DNA from: Leptasterias polaris | Lineage: Eukaryota > Echinodermata > Asteroidea > Forcipulatida > Asteriidae | Length of the DNA stretch: 64,000 nt | Direction: 5' to 3' | Assembly (NCBI GenBank): GCA_037783415.1 | Contig: JAZGTN010000177.1 | Span: forward strand, 62,001-126,000 | Shown: positions 1 through 10,724 of the stretch, in pieces | Numbering within the stretch: position 1 is the first letter of the stretch | Layout: every line of letters starts with the position of its first letter | Made by a program: the position numbers and the translations under genes | The notes under the pieces: model-generated | Databases searched by the model: none | Told to the model about the DNA's origin: nothing | The model's input: the letters and a program-made list of their open reading frames with translations, nothing else

Positions 1-300
1 GCGCTGAGATGAATTTTTTAATAAGAAACATGGGTGTACTGAACAAACTGGTTGATTCTGAGCGTATTCTGAGACGAAAAAAATTCAAACCCCTCAGAAT
101 GCGCTGAGATTAATTCTTTACTAAGAAACATGGGTGTACTGAACAAACTGGTTGATTCTGAGCATATTCTTAGACGAAAAAAATTCAAACCCCTCAGAAT
201 GCGCTGAGATTAATTCTTTACTAAGAAACATGGGTGTACTGAACAAACTGGTTGATTCTGAGCGTATTCTGAGACGAAAAAAATTCAAACCCCTCAGAAT

Positions 301-400
301 GCGCTGAGATTAATTCTTTACTAAGAAACATGGGTGTACTGAACAAACTGGTTGATTCTGAGCGTATTCTGAGACGAAAAAAATTCAAACCCCTCAGAAT
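301..400. repeat. Reference satellite monomer (most common form)
   Basis: This copy matches the majority form at every diagnostic site. It contains a small inverted repeat at monomer positions 14-27 (TTCTT-TACT-AAGAA), an 11-bp-register direct repeat of ATTCTGAG at 55-62 and 66-73, a run of seven A at 77-83, and ends with CTCAGAAT, the reverse complement of ATTCTGAG. No open reading frame spans consecutive copies: 100 is not a multiple of 3 and stops occur in every frame. Confidence 0.95.
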
Positions 401-409
401 GCGCTGAGA
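357..409. other. Long dyad (hairpin/cruciform potential) spanning the monomer junction
   Basis: The left arm TCTGAGCGTATTCTGAG (357-373) and right arm CTCAGAATGCGCTGAGA (393-409) are reverse complements at 15 of 17 positions. The exceptions are one G/G mismatch and one T/G, which would be a wobble pair in RNA. The 19-nt loop is A-rich. Because the right arm runs from monomer position 93 into position 9 of the next copy, the dyad exists only in tandem context and recurs at nearly every junction of the array. Monomers carrying the GATCGG variant lose pairing in the inner arm. Confidence 0.8.
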
Positions 410-3300
410 TTAATTCTTTACTAAGAAACATGGGTGTACTGAACAAACTGGTTGATTCTGAGCGTATTCTGAGACGAAAAAAATTCAAACCCCTCAGAAT
501 GCGCTGAGATGAATTTTTTAATAAGAAACAAGGGTGTACTGAACAAACTGGTTGATTCTGAGCGTGATCGGAGACGAAAAAAATTCAAACCCCTCAAAAC
601 GCGCTGAGATTAATTCTTTACTAAGAAACATGGGTGTACTGAACAAACTGGTTGATTCTGAGCGTATTCTGAGACGAAAAAAATTCAAACCCCTCAGAAT
701 GCGCTGAGATTAATTCTTTACTAAGAAACATGGGTGTACTGAACAAACTGGTTGATTCTGAGCATATTCTGAGACGAAAAAAATTCAAACCCCTCAGAAT
801 GCGCTGAGATTAATTCTTTACTAAGAAACATGGGTGTACTGAACAAACTGGTTGATTCTGAGCGTATTCTGAGACGAAAAAAATTCAAACCCCTCAGAAT
901 GCGCTGAGATTAATTCTTTACTAAGAAACATGGGTGTACTGAACAAACTGGTTGATTCTGAGCGTATTCTGAGACGAAAAAAATTCAAACCCCTCAGAAT
1001 GCGCTGATATTAATTCTTTACTAAGAAACATGGGTGTACTGAACAAACTGGTTGATTCTGAGCGTATTCTGAGACGAAAAAAATTCAAACCCCTCAGAAT
1101 GCGCTGAGATTAATTCTTTACTAAGAAACATGGGTGTACTGAACAAACTGGTTGATTCTGAGCATATTCTGAGACGAAAAAAATTCAAACCCCTCAGAAT
1201 GCGCTGAGATTAATTCTTTACTAAGAAACATGGGTGTACTGAACAAACTGGTTGATTCTGAGCGTATTCTGAGACGAAAAAAATTCAAACCCCTCAGAAT
1301 GCGCTGAGATTAATTCTTTACTAAGAAACATGGGTGTACTGAACAAACTGGTTGATTCTGAGCGTATTCTGAGACGAAAAAAATTCAAACCCCTCAGAAT
1401 GCGCTGAGATTAATTCTTTACTAAGAAACATGGGTGTACTGAACAAACTGGTTGATTCTGAGCGTATTCTGAGACGAAAAAAATTCAAACCCCTCAGAAT
1501 GCGCGGAGATTAATTCTTTACTAAGAAACATGGGTGTACTGAACAAACTGGTTGATTCTGAGCGTATTCTGAGACGAAAAAAAATCAAACCCCTCAGAAT
1601 GCGCTGATATTAATTCTTTACTAAGAAACATGGGTGTACTGAACAAACTGGTTGATTCTGAGCGTATTCTGAGACGAAAAAAATTCAAACCCCTCAGAAT
1701 GCGCTGAGATTAATTCTTTACTAAGAAACATGGGTGTACTGAACAAACTGGTTGATTCTGAGCGTATTCTGAGACGAAAAAAATTCAAACCCCTCAGAAT
1801 GCGCTGAGATTAATTCTTTACTAAGAAACATGGGTGTACTGAACAAACTGGTTGATTCTGAGCGTATTCTGAGACGAAAAAAATTCAAACCCCTCAGAAT
1901 GCGCTGAGATTAATTCTTTACTAAGAAACATGGGTGTACTGAACAAACTGCTTGATTCTGAGCGTATTCTGAGACGAAAAAAATTCAAACCCCTCAGAAT
2001 GCGCTGAGATTAATTCTTTACTAAGAAACATGGGTGTACTGAACAAACTGGTTGATTCTGAGCGTGATCGGAGACGAAAAAAATTCAAACCCCTCAGAAT
2101 GCGCTGAGATTAATTCTTTACTAAGAAACATGGGTGTACTGAACAAACTGGTTGATTCTGAGCGTATTCTGAGACGAAAAAAATTCAAACCCCTCAGAAT
2201 GCGCTGAGATTAATTCTTTACTAAGAAACATGGGTGTACTGAACAAACTGGTTGATTCTGAGCGTATTCTGAGACGAAAAAAATTCAAACCCCTCAGAAT
2301 GCGCTGAGATTAATTCTTTACTAAGAAACATGGGTGTACTGAACAAACTGGTTGATTCTGAGCGTATTCTGAGACGAAAAAAATTCAAACCCCTCAGAAT
2401 GCGCTGAGATTAATTCTTTACTAAGAAACATGGGTGTACTGAACAAACTGGTTGATTCTGAGCGTATTCTGAGACGAAAAAAATTCAAACCCCTCAGAAT
2501 GCGCTGAGATTAATTCTTTACTAAGAAACATGGGTGTACTGAACAAACTGGTTGATTCTGAGCGTATTCTGAGACGAAAAAAATTCAAACCCCTCAGAAT
2601 GCGCTGAGATTAATTCTTTACTAAGAAACATGGGTGTACTGAACAAACTGGTTGATTCTGAGCGTATTCTGAGACGAAAAAAATTCAAACCCCTCAGAAT
2701 GCGCTGAGATTAATTCTTTACTAAGAAACATGGGTGTACTGAACAAACTGGTTGATTCTGAGCGTATTCTGAGACGAAAAAAATTCAAACCCCTCAGAAT
2801 GCGCTGAGATTAATTCTTTACTAAGAAACATGGGTGTACTGAACAAACTGGTTGATTCTGAGCGTATTCTGAGACGAAAAAAATTCAAACCCCTCAGAAT
2901 GCGCTGAGATTAATTCTTTACTAAGAAACATGGGTGTACTGAACAAACTGCTTGATTCTGAGCGTATTCTGAGACGAAAAAAATTCAAACCCCTCAGAAT
3001 GCGCTGAGATTAATTCTTTACTAAGAAACATGGGTGTACTGAACAAACTGGTTGATTCTGAGCGTATTCTGAGACGAAAAAAATTCAAACCCCTCAGAAT
3101 GCGCTGAGATTAATTCTTTACTAAGAAACATGGGTGTACTGAACAAACTGGTTGATTCTGAGCGTATTCTGAGACGAAAAAAATTCAAACCCCTCAAAAC
3201 GCGCTGAGATTAATTCTTTACTAAGAAACAAGGGTGTACTGAACAAACTGGTTGATTCTGAGCGTGATCGGAGACGAAAAAAATTCAAACCCCTCAAAAC

Positions 3301-3400
3301 GCGCTGAGATTAATTCTTTACTAAGAAACAACAGTGTTGGGACCGTACTGGTTGAATCTAAGCGCGATCGGAGATGAAAAAAAATAAAATACCTCAAAAC
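3301..3400. repeat. Divergent edge monomer before a spacer (representative)
   Basis: The first 30 bp are standard. The rest is highly changed (ACAGTGTTGGGACCGTACTGG, then TGAATCTAAGCGCGATCGG and an A/T-rich end finishing ACCTCAAAAC), but still aligns to 100 bp. An equivalent copy precedes every one of the 15 spacers. Its last 48 bp (3353-3400) reappear with a few changes just after the spacer (3621-3668). Confidence 0.9.
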
Positions 3401-3620
3401 TCCTGTAAACCTGTAAGCCACCAGATGTCAATACACTTTCCAGGTTAAAAAGAACACAACATCCTTTGAGGCACAAAACCAGGTCACAAAACCACAAATA
3501 CATCATGTAATCACAAGCAAAGTGGCTAGTGAAGCAAGAGTATTACAAACTAAAACAATTGTATAACAATCTGCGCAGGATTAACCACAAGGATACCACA
3601 CAGCCAGCTTGTCTTTTGAG
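3401..3620. repeat. Spacer 1 (220-bp non-satellite segment)
   Basis: A 220-bp segment with no visible similarity to the monomer separates two satellite blocks. It begins with a tandem CCTGTAA-A-CCTGTAA (3402-3416). Near its right part it holds a cluster of dyads: ACAATTGT (3555-3562), ATTGT-ATA-ACAAT (3558-3570) and CTGCGCAG (3571-3578). It has no terminal inverted repeats. The flanking 48-bp duplication (3353-3400 and 3621-3668) is too long for an ordinary transposon target duplication and looks like satellite-derived recombination. Its origin is unknown. Together with the duplicated 48 bp it shifts the monomer phase by 268 bp. Confidence 0.9.
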
Positions 3621-5768
3621 TGAATCTAAGCGCGATCGGAGACGAACAAAATTAAAACCCCTCAAAACACGCTGAGATGAATTTTTTAATAAGAAACAGG
3701 GGTGTTGTGAACAAACTGGTTCATTCTGAGCGTATTCTGAGACGAAAAAAATTCAAACCCCTCAGAATGCGCTGAGATTAATTCTTTACTAAGAAACATG
3801 GGTGTAGTGAACAAACTGGTTGATTCTGAGCGTATTCTGAGACGAAAAAAATTCAAACCCCTCAGAATGCGCTGAGATTAATTCTTTACTAAGAAACATG
3901 GGTGTACTGAACAAACTGGTTGATTCTGAGCGTATTCTGAGACGAAAAAAATTCAAACCCCTCAGAATGCGCTGAGATTAATTCTTTACTAAGAAACATG
4001 GGTGTACTGAACAAACTGCTTGATTCTGAGCGTATTCTGAGACGAAAAAAATTCAAACCCCTCAGAATGCGCTGAGATTAATTCTTTACTAAGAAACATG
4101 GGTGTACTGAACAAACTGGTTGATTCTGAGCGTGATCGGAGACGAAAAAAATTCAAACCCCTCAGAATGCGCTGAGATTAATTCTTTACTAAGAAACATG
4201 GGTGTACTGAACAAACTGGTTGATTCTGAGCGTATTCTGAGACGAAAAAAATTCAAACCCCTCAGAATGCGCTGAGATTAATTCTTTACTAAGAAACATG
4301 GGTGTACTGAACAAACTGGTTGATTCTGAGCGTATTCTGAGACGAAAAAAATTCAAACCCCTCAGAATGCGCTGAGATTAATTCTTTACTAAGAAACATG
4401 GGTGTACTGAACAAACTGGTTGATTCTGAGCGTGATCGGAGACGAAAAAAATTCAAACCCCTCAGAATGCGCTGAGATTAATTCTTTACTAAGAAACATG
4501 GGTGTACTGAACAAACTGGTTGATTCTGAGCGTATTCTGAGACGAAAAAAATTCAAACCCCTCAGAATGCGCTGAGATTAATTCTTTACTAAGAAACATG
4601 GGTGTACTGAACAAACTGGTTGATTCTGAGCGTATTCTGAGACGAAAAAAATTCAAACCCCTCAGAATGCGCTGAGATTAATTCTTTACTAAGAAACATG
4701 GGTGTACTGAACAAACTGGTTGATTCTGAGCGTATTCTGAGACGAAAAAAATTCAAACCCCTCAGAATGCGCTGAGATTAATTCTTTACTAAGAAACATG
4801 GGTGTACTGAACAAACTGGTTGATTCTGAGCGTATTCTGAGACGAAAAAAATTCAAACCCCTCAGAATGCGCTGAGATTAATTCTTTACTAAGAAACATG
4901 GGTGTACTGAACAAACTGGTTGATTCTGAGCGTATTCTGAGACGAAAAAAATTCAAACCCCTCAGAATGCGCTGAGATTAATTCTTTACTAAGAAACATG
5001 GGTGTACTGAACAAACTGGTTGATTCTGAGCGTATTCTGAGACGAAAAAAATTCAAACCCCTCAGAATGCGCTGAGATTAATTCTTTACTAAGAAACATG
5101 GGTGTACTGAACAAACTGGTTGATTCTGAGCGTATTCTGAGACGAAAAAAATTCAAACCCCTCAGAATGCGCTGAGATTAATTCTTTACTAAGAAACATG
5201 GGTGTACTGAACAAACTGGTTGATTCTGAGCGTATTCTGAGACGAAAAAAATTCAAACCCCTCAGAATGCGCTGAGATTAATTCTTTACTAAGAAACATG
5301 GGTGTACTGAACAAACTGCTTGATTCTGAGCGTATTCTGAGACGAAAAAAATTCAAACCCCTCAGAATGCGCTGAGATTAATTCTTTACTAAGAAACATG
5401 GGTGTACTGAACAAACTGGTTGATTCTGAGCGTATTCTGAGACGAAAAAAATTCAAACCCCTCAGAATGCGCTGAGATTAATTCTTTACTAAGAAACATG
5501 GGTGTACTGAACAAACTGGTTGATTCTGAGCGTATTCTGAGACGAAAAAAATTCAAACCCCTCAAAACGCGCTGAGATTAATTCTTTACTAAGAAACAAG
5601 GGTGTACTGAACAAACTGGTTGATTCTGAGCGTGATCGGAGACGAAAAAAATTCAAACCCCTCAAAACGCGCTGAGATTAATTCTTTACTAAGAAACAAC
5701 AGTGTTGGGACCGTACTGGTTGAATCTAAGCGCGATCGGAGATGAAAAAAAATAAAATACCTCAAAAC
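3621..5768. repeat. Satellite block A1 (48-bp partial + 21 monomers)
   Basis: Opens with the 48-bp partial monomer (TGAATCTAAGCGCGATCGG form). The edge monomer 3669-3768 follows (ACGCTGAGATG, CAGGGGTGTTGTG, GGTTCATTC), then a TGTAGTG copy. Later landmarks are ACTGCTTG in monomer 4, GATCGG in monomers 5 and 8, and ACTGCTTG in monomer 17. It pairs with block A10 at 37832-39979. Block A2 looks like A1 minus three monomers, one of the two GATCGG triplets. Confidence 0.93.
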
Positions 5769-5988
5769 TCCTGTAAACCTGTAAGCCACCAGATGTCAAT
5801 ACACTTTCCAGGTTAAAAAGAACACAACATCCTTTGAGGCACAAAACCAGGTCACAAAACCACAAATACATCATGTAATCACAAGCAAAGTGGCTAGTGA
5901 AGCAAGAGTATTACAAACTAAAACAATTGTATAACAATCTGCGCAGGATTAACCACAAGGATACCACACAGCCAGCTTGTCTTTTGAG
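5769..5988. repeat. Spacer 2
   Basis: Reads identical to spacer 1 along its length. The edge monomers on both sides are also the same. Confidence 0.9.
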
Positions 5989-7836
5989 TGAATCTAAGCG
6001 CGATCGGAGACGAACAAAATTAAAACCCCTCAAAACACGCTGAGATGAATTTTTTAATAAGAAACAGGGGTGTTGTGAACAAACTGGTTCATTCTGAGCG
6101 TATTCTGAGACGAAAAAAATTCAAACCCCTCAGAATGCGCTGAGATTAATTCTTTACTAAGAAACATGGGTGTAGTGAACAAACTGGTTGATTCTGAGCG
6201 TATTCTGAGACGAAAAAAATTCAAACCCCTCAGAATGCGCTGAGATTAATTCTTTACTAAGAAACATGGGTGTACTGAACAAACTGGTTGATTCTGAGCG
6301 TATTCTGAGACGAAAAAAATTCAAACCCCTCAGAATGCGCTGAGATTAATTCTTTACTAAGAAACATGGGTGTACTGAACAAACTGCTTGATTCTGAGCG
6401 TATTCTGAGACGAAAAAAATTCAAACCCCTCAGAATGCGCTGAGATTAATTCTTTACTAAGAAACATGGGTGTACTGAACAAACTGGTTGATTCTGAGCG
6501 TGATCGGAGACGAAAAAAATTCAAACCCCTCAGAATGCGCTGAGATTAATTCTTTACTAAGAAACATGGGTGTACTGAACAAACTGGTTGATTCTGAGCG
6601 TATTCTGAGACGAAAAAAATTCAAACCCCTCAGAATGCGCTGAGATTAATTCTTTACTAAGAAACATGGGTGTACTGAACAAACTGGTTGATTCTGAGCG
6701 TATTCTGAGACGAAAAAAATTCAAACCCCTCAGAATGCGCTGAGATTAATTCTTTACTAAGAAACATGGGTGTACTGAACAAACTGGTTGATTCTGAGCG
6801 TATTCTGAGACGAAAAAAATTCAAACCCCTCAGAATGCGCTGAGATTAATTCTTTACTAAGAAACATGGGTGTACTGAACAAACTGGTTGATTCTGAGCG
6901 TATTCTGAGACGAAAAAAATTCAAACCCCTCAGAATGCGCTGAGATTAATTCTTTACTAAGAAACATGGGTGTACTGAACAAACTGGTTGATTCTGAGCG
7001 TATTCTGAGACGAAAAAAATTCAAACCCCTCAGAATGCGCTGAGATTAATTCTTTACTAAGAAACATGGGTGTACTGAACAAACTGGTTGATTCTGAGCG
7101 TATTCTGAGACGAAAAAAATTCAAACCCCTCAGAATGCGCTGAGATTAATTCTTTACTAAGAAACATGGGTGTACTGAACAAACTGGTTGATTCTGAGCG
7201 TATTCTGAGACGAAAAAAATTCAAACCCCTCAGAATGCGCTGAGATTAATTCTTTACTAAGAAACATGGGTGTACTGAACAAACTGGTTGATTCTGAGCG
7301 TATTCTGAGACGAAAAAAATTCAAACCCCTCAGAATGCGCTGAGATTAATTCTTTACTAAGAAACATGGGTGTACTGAACAAACTGCTTGATTCTGAGCG
7401 TATTCTGAGACGAAAAAAATTCAAACCCCTCAGAATGCGCTGAGATTAATTCTTTACTAAGAAACATGGGTGTACTGAACAAACTGGTTGATTCTGAGCG
7501 TATTCTGAGACGAAAAAAATTCAAACCCCTCAGAATGCGCTGAGATTAATTCTTTACTAAGAAACATGGGTGTACTGAACAAACTGGTTGATTCTGAGCG
7601 TATTCTGAGACGAAAAAAATTCAAACCCCTCAAAACGCGCTGAGATTAATTCTTTACTAAGAAACAAGGGTGTACTGAACAAACTGGTTGATTCTGAGCG
7701 TGATCGGAGACGAAAAAAATTCAAACCCCTCAAAACGCGCTGAGATTAATTCTTTACTAAGAAACAACAGTGTTGGGACCGTACTGGTTGAATCTAAGCG
7801 CGATCGGAGATGAAAAAAAATAAAATACCTCAAAAC
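5989..7836. repeat. Satellite block A2 (48-bp partial + 18 monomers)
   Basis: Landmarks: TGTAGTG in monomer 2, ACTGCTTG in 4, GATCGG in 5, ACTGCTTG in 14. The same order is found at 17593-19440 and 40200-42047, making this an 18-mer block class present three times, each time followed by a 24-mer block. Confidence 0.93.
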
Positions 7837-8056
7837 TCCTGTAAACCTGTAAGCCACCAGATGTCAATACACTTTCCAGGTTAAAAAGAACACAACATCC
7901 TTTGAGGCACAAAACCAGGTCACAAAACCACAAATACATCATGTAATCACAAGCAAAGTGGCTAGTGAAGCAAGAGTATTACAAACTAAAACAATTGTAT
8001 AACAATCTGCGCAGGATTAACCACAAGGATACCACACAGCCAGCTTGTCTTTTGAG
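7837..8056. repeat. Spacer 3
   Basis: Same 220-bp sequence as spacer 1 by eye. It joins the 18-mer block to the 24-mer block. Confidence 0.9.
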
Positions 8057-10504
8057 TGAATCTAAGCGCGATCGGAGACGAACAAAATTAAAACCCCTCA
8101 AAACACGCTGAGATGAATTTTTTAATAAGAAACAGGGGTGTTGTGAACAAACTGGTTCATTCTGAGCGTATTCTGAGACGAAAAAAATTCAAACCCCTCA
8201 GAATGCGCTGAGATTAATTCTTTACTAAGAAACATGGGTGTAGTGAACAAACTGGTTGATTCTGAGCGTATTCTGAGACGAAAAAAATTCAAACCCCTCA
8301 GAATGCGCTGAGATTAATTCTTTACAAAGAAACATGGGTGTACTGAACAAACTGGTTGATTCTGAGCGTATTCTGAGACGAAAAAAATTCAAACCCCTCA
8401 GAATGCGCTGAGATTAATTCTTTACTAAGAAACATGGGTGTACTGAACAAACTGGTTGATTCTGAGCGTATTCTGAGACGAAAAAAATTCAAACCCCTCA
8501 GAATGCGCTGAGATTAATTCTTTACTAAGAGACATGGGTGTACTGAACAAACTGGTTGATTCTGAGCGTATTCTGAGACGAAAAAAATTCAAACCCCTCA
8601 GAATGCGCTGAGATTAATTCTTTACTAAGAAACATGGGTGTACTGAACAAACTGGTTGATTCTGAGCGTATTCTGAGACGAAAAAAATTCAAACCCCTCA
8701 GAATGCGCTGAGATTAATTCTTTACTAAGAAACATGGGTGTACTGAACAAACTGCTTGATTCTGAGCGTATTCTGAGACGAAAAAAATTCAAACCCCTCA
8801 GAATGCGCTGAGATTAATTCTTTACTAAGAAACATGGGTGTACTGAACAAACTGGTTGATTCTGAGCGTGATCGGAGACGAAAAAAATTCAAACCCCTCA
8901 GAATGCGCTGAGATTAATTCTTTACTAAGAAACATGGGTGTACTGAACAAACTGGTTGATTCTGAGCGTATTCTGAGAGGAAAAAAATTCAAACCCCTCA
9001 GAATGCGCTGAGATTAATTCTTTACTAAGAAACATGGGTGTACTGAACAAACTGGTTGATTCTGAGCGTATTCTGAGACGAAAAAAATTCAAACCCCTCA
9101 GAATGCGCTGAGATTAATTCTTTACTAAGAAACATGGGTGTACTGAACAAACTGGTTGATTCTGAGCGTATTCTGAGACGAAAAAAATTCAAACCCCTCA
9201 GAATGCGCTGAGATTAATTCTTTACTAAGAAACATGGGTGTACTGAACAAACTGGTTGATTCTGAGCGTATTCTGAGACGAAAAAAATTCAAACCCCTCA
9301 GAATGCGCTGAGATTAATTCTTTACTAAGAAACATGGGTGTACTGAACAAACTGGTTGATTCTGAGCGTATTCTGAGACGAAAAAAATTCAAACCCCTCA
9401 GAATGCGCTGAGATTAATTCTTTACTAAGAAACATGGGTGTACTGAACAAACTGGTTGATTCTGAGCGTATTCTGAGACGAAAAAAATTCAAACCCCTCA
9501 GAATGCGCTGAGATTAATTCTTTACTAAGAAACATGGGTGTACTGAACAAACTGGTTGATTCTGAGCGTATTCTGAGACGAAAAAAATTCAAACCCCTCA
9601 GAATGCGCTGAGATTAATTCTTTACTAAGAAACATGGGTGTACTGAACAAACTGGTTGATTCTGAGCGTATTCTGAGACGAAAAAAATTCAAACCCCTCA
9701 GAATGCGCTGAGATTAATTCTTTACTAAGAAACATGGGTGTACTGAACAAACTGCTTGATTCTGAGCGTATTCTGAGACGAAAAAAATTCAAACCCCTCA
9801 GAATGCGCTGAGATTAATTCTTTACTAAGAAACATGGGTGTACTGAACAAACTGGTTGATTCTGAGCGTATTCTGAGACGAAAAAAATTCAAACCCCTCA
9901 GAATGCGCTGAGATTAATTCTTTACTAAGAAACATGGGTGTACTGAACAAACTGGTTGATTCTGAGCGTATTCTGAGACGAAAAAAATTCAAACCCCTCA
10001 GAATGCGCTGAGATTAATTCTTTACTAAGAAACATGGGTGTACTGAACAAACTGCTTGATTCTGAGCGTATTCTGAGACGAAAAAAATTCAAACCCCTCA
10101 GAATGCGCTGAGATTAATTCTTTACTAAGAAACATGGGTGTACTGAACAAACTGGTTGATTCTGAGCGTATTCTGAGACGAAAAAAATTCAAACCCCTCA
10201 GAATGCGCTGAGATTAATTCTTTACTAAGAAACATGGGTGTACTGAACAAACTGGTTGATTCTGAGCGTATTCTGAGACGAAAAAAATTCAAACCCCTCA
10301 AAACGCGCTGAGATTAATTCTTTACTAAGAAACAAGGGTGTACTGAACAAACTGGTTGATTCTGAGCGTGATCGGAGACGAAAAAAATTCAAACCCCTCA
10401 AAACGCGCTGAGATTAATTCTTTACTAAGAAACAACAGTGTTGGGACCGTACTGGTTGAATCTAAGCGCGATCGGAGATGAAAAAAAATAAAATACCTCA
10501 AAAC
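8057..10504. repeat. Satellite block A3 (48-bp partial + 24 monomers)
   Basis: Landmarks: TTTACAAAG in monomer 3, AAGAGACATG in 5, ACTGCTTG in 7, GATCGG in 8, a rare GAGAGGAAA in 9 (near 8978), ACTGCTTG in 17 and 20. The 24-mer class recurs at 19661-22108 and 42268-44715. Only this copy and the one at 42268 carry GAGAGGAAA. Confidence 0.93.
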
Positions 10505-10724
10505 TCCTGTAAACCTGTAAGCCACCAGATGTCAATACACTTTCCAGGTTAAAAAGAACACAACATCCTTTGAGGCACAAAACCAGGTCACAAAACCACA
10601 AATACATCATGTAATCACAAGCAAAGTGGCTAGTGAAGCAAGAGTATTACAAACTAAAACAATTGTATAACAATCTGCGCAGGATTAACCACAAGGATAC
10701 CACACAGCCAGCTTGTCTTTTGAG
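10505..10724. repeat. Spacer 4
   Basis: Matches spacer 1. It introduces the first of the long blocks. Confidence 0.9.

Larger units (their letters stand above)
1..3400. repeat. Satellite block A0 (34 monomers, left end cut by window)
   Basis: Thirty-four exact 100-bp monomers. Landmark order: GATGAATTTTTT copy (1), GCATATTCTT (101), GATGAATTTTTT-AAGGG-GATCGG copy (501), GCATATTC (701), GATAT (1001), GCATATTC (1101), GCGCGGAG plus an extra-A tract (1501), GATAT (1601), ACTGCTTG (1901), GATCGG (2001), ACTGCTTG (2901). The last three monomers form the standard spacer approach: one ending CTCAAAAC, one with AAGGG and GATCGG, then the strongly divergent copy 3301-3400. The same order recurs at 34213-37611, and its part from 501 on recurs at 61826-64000. 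Confidence 0.95.

Noticed and set aside
370..390. CENP-B box in the monomer (minus-strand TTTCGTCTC)
   Set aside because: Only the TTCG half matches; the central A and CGGG positions do not fit in the common, GATCGG or spacer-edge versions.
1..3400. CRISPR-like array
   Set aside because: Units are contiguous 100-bp tandem copies without unique spacers, there are no cas genes, and the context is eukaryotic.
3221..3506. Two overlapping minus-strand ORFs of 66 and 61 codons, present at all 15 spacers with almost the same translation
   Set aside because: They lie across the spacer and edge satellite; the longer begins with GTG, not ATG. Their identity follows from DNA identity of the repeat. 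No domain, no codon-level constraint and no upstream gene signals are visible.
3571..3600. tRNA-derived SINE promoter in the spacer (minus-strand GGTTAATCC resembling a B box)
   Set aside because: Two bases short of the GGTTCGANNCC core, with no matching A box at the right distance and no A-tail or target duplication.
3353..3668. Spacer as an LTR or DNA transposon with 48-bp terminal repeats
   Set aside because: The 48-bp repeats are plain satellite (monomer positions 53-100); there are no TG...CA ends, inverted repeats or coding remains.
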